Assembly (NCBI RefSeq): GCF_026627425.1
Contig: NZ_JAPNLH010000012.1
Span: 62,001 to 126,000, forward strand
Reading direction: 5' to 3'
Origin: Arthrobacter endolithicus
Lineage (GTDB): Bacteria; Actinomycetota; Actinomycetes; Actinomycetales; Micrococcaceae
DNA length: 64,000 nt
The translations under genes were made by a program, and so were the position numbers. Shown in pieces: positions 61,830 to 64,000 of this stretch; the stretch's first letter is position 1; every line of letters starts with the position of its first letter. The notes under the pieces are model-generated. The model worked only from the letters and a program-made list of their open reading frames with translations, had not been told where the DNA came from and searched no databases.

Positions 61830-64000
61830 TGCCCGGACTGACGGCCGGCATCCCCGAGCTCCTGGCCACCTGGCTCCCGCAGCAGCGCTGGTATCCGGCC
61901 AAGGGCAGTACCGTTGCGCTGCATTCGGCCGGCGGCTTTCGGCTGACGGACTCAGATCCGGCTGGGGCCGCCGACGCCATGGTGGGCCTCGAAGTGCACT
62001 ATATAGCGGTCGATGACGGCAACCGGACACAGGTTCTCCAGGTGCCGTTGAGCTTTCGGTCGGCACCGCTGGCCGGTGCCGCAGCCGCGTTGGTGGCGGA
62101 AATTGAAGACCCGGCTTTGGGACGGCTGTGGATCTACGACGCACCGCATGACCCGGTCTTCGTTTCCGCCTGGCTGGACCTGCTCCGCGGAAGCTCAGCC
62201 GTCACCGAAGGGACGGCGACGGCCTTCAGCAGCCCGACCTTCCGTGAATCGCGCAGCGAAGACCTTGGCGATGCCAGGGTGCTCAGCAGCGAGCAGTCGA
62301 ACACTTCCGTCGTCGTCCAGAGCGCAGACAAGCCCGTCATTATCAAGTTTTTCCGCGTGCTCGGCGCCGGAGTCAACCCGGATGTGGAGGTGGGTGCGGC
62401 GCTGACCGCAGCTGGTTGCGTCGAGGTTCCTGCGCTACATGGCTGGGCGACGGGCAGCTGGACCGGCCCGGACGGCCCGGTAGAGGGAAACCTCGCGGTG
62501 ATGCACGAATTTGTCCGGGATAGTAAGGATGTCTGGGGCCTGGCACTGGCGGCCGCCCGCGCCGGCGAGGACTTCACTGCCCAGGCGTCGGCTATCGGCG
62601 CTGCCACCGCCGGCGTTCATCGCAGCCTGCTCAGCAGCATGGGCTCACATCAGGGCCTTGGAAAGGAACGCGATGCCTTTGTCGAAGCCATCGCGTCCCG
62701 GATCCGGTGGGCCTGGTCCCAGGCCGAAGACGTTGTCGGGCCGTATCGGGACCGCGTTGAGGGAGTCATTTCCAAGCTGTCTGAGGTCAAGGAGCTTCCG
62801 GCGCTGCAGCGGATACACGGAGATCTGCACCTGGGGCAGCTGCTGCATGCGGATACCCCAGCTGGGGAACGCTGGCTGATCCTGGATTTTGAGGGGGAGC
62901 CGCTGCGCCCGGTGGCCGAACGGAACCAGCCGGATCTGCCGCTGCGCGACGTCGTCGGCATGCTGCGCTCCTTCGATTATGCTGCGGCAAGCTCTGATGG
63001 ACATGCCTCAGAAGCGGACCGGACTGCGATCTGGGTCGAGGCTGCCACTGCGGCATTTATTCGCGGCTACCAAGGCGTTGAGCCGGGTGCCATTGAGACG
63101 GATTCGGCGCTGTTCCGGGCGCTGTGGCTGGACAAGGCCTTGTATGAGGTCGTTTACGAACTTCGCAACAGGCCGGCCTGGACGCACGTTCCAGTGCGCG
63201 CCGTGCGGAAGACATTGGATGCAATGGAAAGCGGGGACGCCATGGGCAGCACTAGTTCGGAAAGTAACGGGGAGCAGGAGCAAGGCGGAATGCAGCAGCA
63301 AGGCGGTCAGGTGGGGCAGGGCGCGCAGCTACCGCAGGGCGGAACCGCTGATACGTTCAGCGCGGCGAGGCGTCCGTTGGCCGTCGACTCTCAGGTGCTG
63401 GCACGGGTGTCGGATGGCACCTACTACGCGCCGCACTCGGTCCTGGGTGCACATCTGGACGCCAACGGTCTGGTCACGATCCGCACGCTGCGGCATCTGG
63501 CCGAATCCGCCGCCGTCGTCACGGCAGACGGCAAATTCCCTATGACGCACGAATATGGCGGTATCTGGACAGCCGTCCTGGACGCGGCGGAGCCCGGGCA
63601 TGTGCCCGACTACCGGCTGGAAATCGGCTACCACGGCGGAAAGACGACGGCGGCGGACGATCCGTATCGCTACCTTCCGACGCTGGGTGAAATGGACTTG
63701 CATCTGATTGGCGAGGGCCGGCATGAGACACTCTGGACGGCTCTCGGGGCCCACGTCCAGCGCTATCACTCGGAGCTGGGTTCCATTACCGGTGTCAGCT
63801 TCGCCGTCTGGGCGCCCAACGCGCAGGCCGTGCGGGTCAAAGGAGATTTCAACAGTTGGGACGGCCGGCAGCATGCCATGCGCAGCCTGGGTTCCTCCGG
63901 CATCTGGGAAATCTTCGTCCCCGACGTTATAGCAGGGGCGTGCTATAAATTCGAAATCCTGGGCCACGGTGGGGAGTGGGTCGATAAAGCCGATCCGATG
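61829..64000 (+). CDS. Maltokinase fused to 1,4-alpha-glucan branching enzyme GlgB (3' end outside window)
   Basis: From ATG 61829 (overlapping the treS stop) one uninterrupted frame of 724 codons runs to the window edge. Residues 1 to about 470 are a maltokinase/aminoglycoside-phosphotransferase-like domain: LATWLPQQRWYPAKG, PVIIKFFRVLGAGVNPDVEV, the catalytic IHGDLHLGQLLH and LILDFEGEPLRP. A Gln/Gly/Ser-rich linker (about 472-510) joins it to the start of GlgB, including HSVLGAHLDANG and the CBM48 piece VSFAVWAPNAQAVRVKGDFNSWDGRQ. The protein should make maltose-1-phosphate for GlgE and branch the resulting glucan. The catalytic barrel of GlgB is outside the window. Confidence 0.92.
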   Translation, partial: MPGLTAGIPELLATWLPQQRWYPAKGSTVALHSAGGFRLTDSDPAGAADAMVGLEVHYIAVDDGNRTQVLQVPLSFRSAPLAGAAAALVAEIEDPALGRLWIYDAPHDPVFVSAWLDLLRGSSAVTEGTATAFSSPTFRESRSEDLGDARVLSSEQSNTSVVVQSADKPVIIKFFRVLGAGVNPDVEVGAALTAAGCVEVPALHGWATGSWTGPDGPVEGNLAVMHEFVRDSKDVWGLALAAARAGEDFTAQASAIGAATAGVHRSLLSSMGSHQGLGKERDAFVEAIASRIRWAWSQAEDVVGPYRDRVEGVISKLSEVKELPALQRIHGDLHLGQLLHADTPAGERWLILDFEGEPLRPVAERNQPDLPLRDVVGMLRSFDYAAASSDGHASEADRTAIWVEAATAAFIRGYQGVEPGAIETDSALFRALWLDKALYEVVYELRNRPAWTHVPVRAVRKTLDAMESGDAMGSTSSESNGEQEQGGMQQQGGQVGQGAQLPQGGTADTFSAARRPLAVDSQVLARVSDGTYYAPHSVLGAHLDANGLVTIRTLRHLAESAAVVTADGKFPMTHEYGGIWTAVLDAAEPGHVPDYRLEIGYHGGKTTAADDPYRYLPTLGEMDLHLIGEGRHETLWTALGAHVQRYHSELGSITGVSFAVWAPNAQAVRVKGDFNSWDGRQHAMRSLGSSGIWEIFVPDVIAGACYKFEILGHGGEWVDKADPM

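Overview
The window is high-GC actinobacterial chromosome, most consistent with Micrococcaceae (Arthrobacter-like). The pointers are a CarD regulator, an adjacent MEP-pathway ispD-ispF pair, SenX3-RegX3/PhoU, a bacterial proteasome activator (Bpa), GlgE-pathway trehalose/glycogen genes, GTP-type PEP carboxykinase and a DUF222/HNH gene. Most of it is ordinary chromosomal content. I saw no rRNA, CRISPR array, prophage or transposase. The first gene (MFS transporter) and the last (maltokinase-GlgB fusion) run off the edges.

Layout. 1-4.9 kb: MFS transporter end, a two-component pair (sensor kinase and OmpR-type regulator), an orphan winged-helix regulator and SixA phosphatase, closed by a 25-bp perfect inverted repeat. 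5-8.4 kb: a TetR / YhgE-Pip membrane protein / degenerate ABC-ATPase operon read leftward, with a perfect 16-bp palindrome in its promoter spacer. 8.4-9.8 kb: a disulfide-reductase-like flavoprotein whose catalytic His is replaced. 9.9-19.4 kb: an amino-sugar (probably sialic acid) operon, nanE, nanK, a DapA/NanA-family aldolase and a peptide-type ABC transporter with a fused permease-ATPase, facing a FadR-type regulator across three operator-like palindromes.

19.4-28 kb: tRNA-Arg; pckG behind a CRP/GlxR-like site; an NsrR-like Fe-S repressor, an NsrR-type palindrome and hmp (nitric oxide detoxification); phosphomannomutase with a small unknown gene; and a RecQ helicase with an 18-bp minisatellite at its N-terminus and a phosphoribosyltransferase-like C-terminus. 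28-37.5 kb: a FAD protein between two tRNA-Ser genes, a DUF222/HNH gene frameshifted by a 43-nt insertion, a quinone reductase, cstA plus its small YbdD/YjiX partner, bpa, an unknown helical protein and tRNA-Thr.

37.6-49 kb: a secreted tripeptidyl-peptidase-like lipoprotein, holB-tmk, a Cys/Met-metabolism PLP enzyme, DUF2516, a methyltransferase, gpmA, and the phosphate control locus (phoU divergent from senX3-regX3, with four 11-bp PHO-box-like repeats between), then a lipoprotein and carD. 48.9-52.8 kb: ispD-ispF-cysS-rlmB, the last behind a leader that can fold in mutually exclusive ways around its ribosome-binding site. 52.8-64 kb: alpha-glucan metabolism: glgX, glgP, glgE, treS and a maltokinase fused in frame to GlgB. 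TreS interconverts trehalose and maltose, Mak phosphorylates maltose, GlgE extends glucan from maltose-1-phosphate, GlgB branches it, and GlgP and GlgX degrade it.
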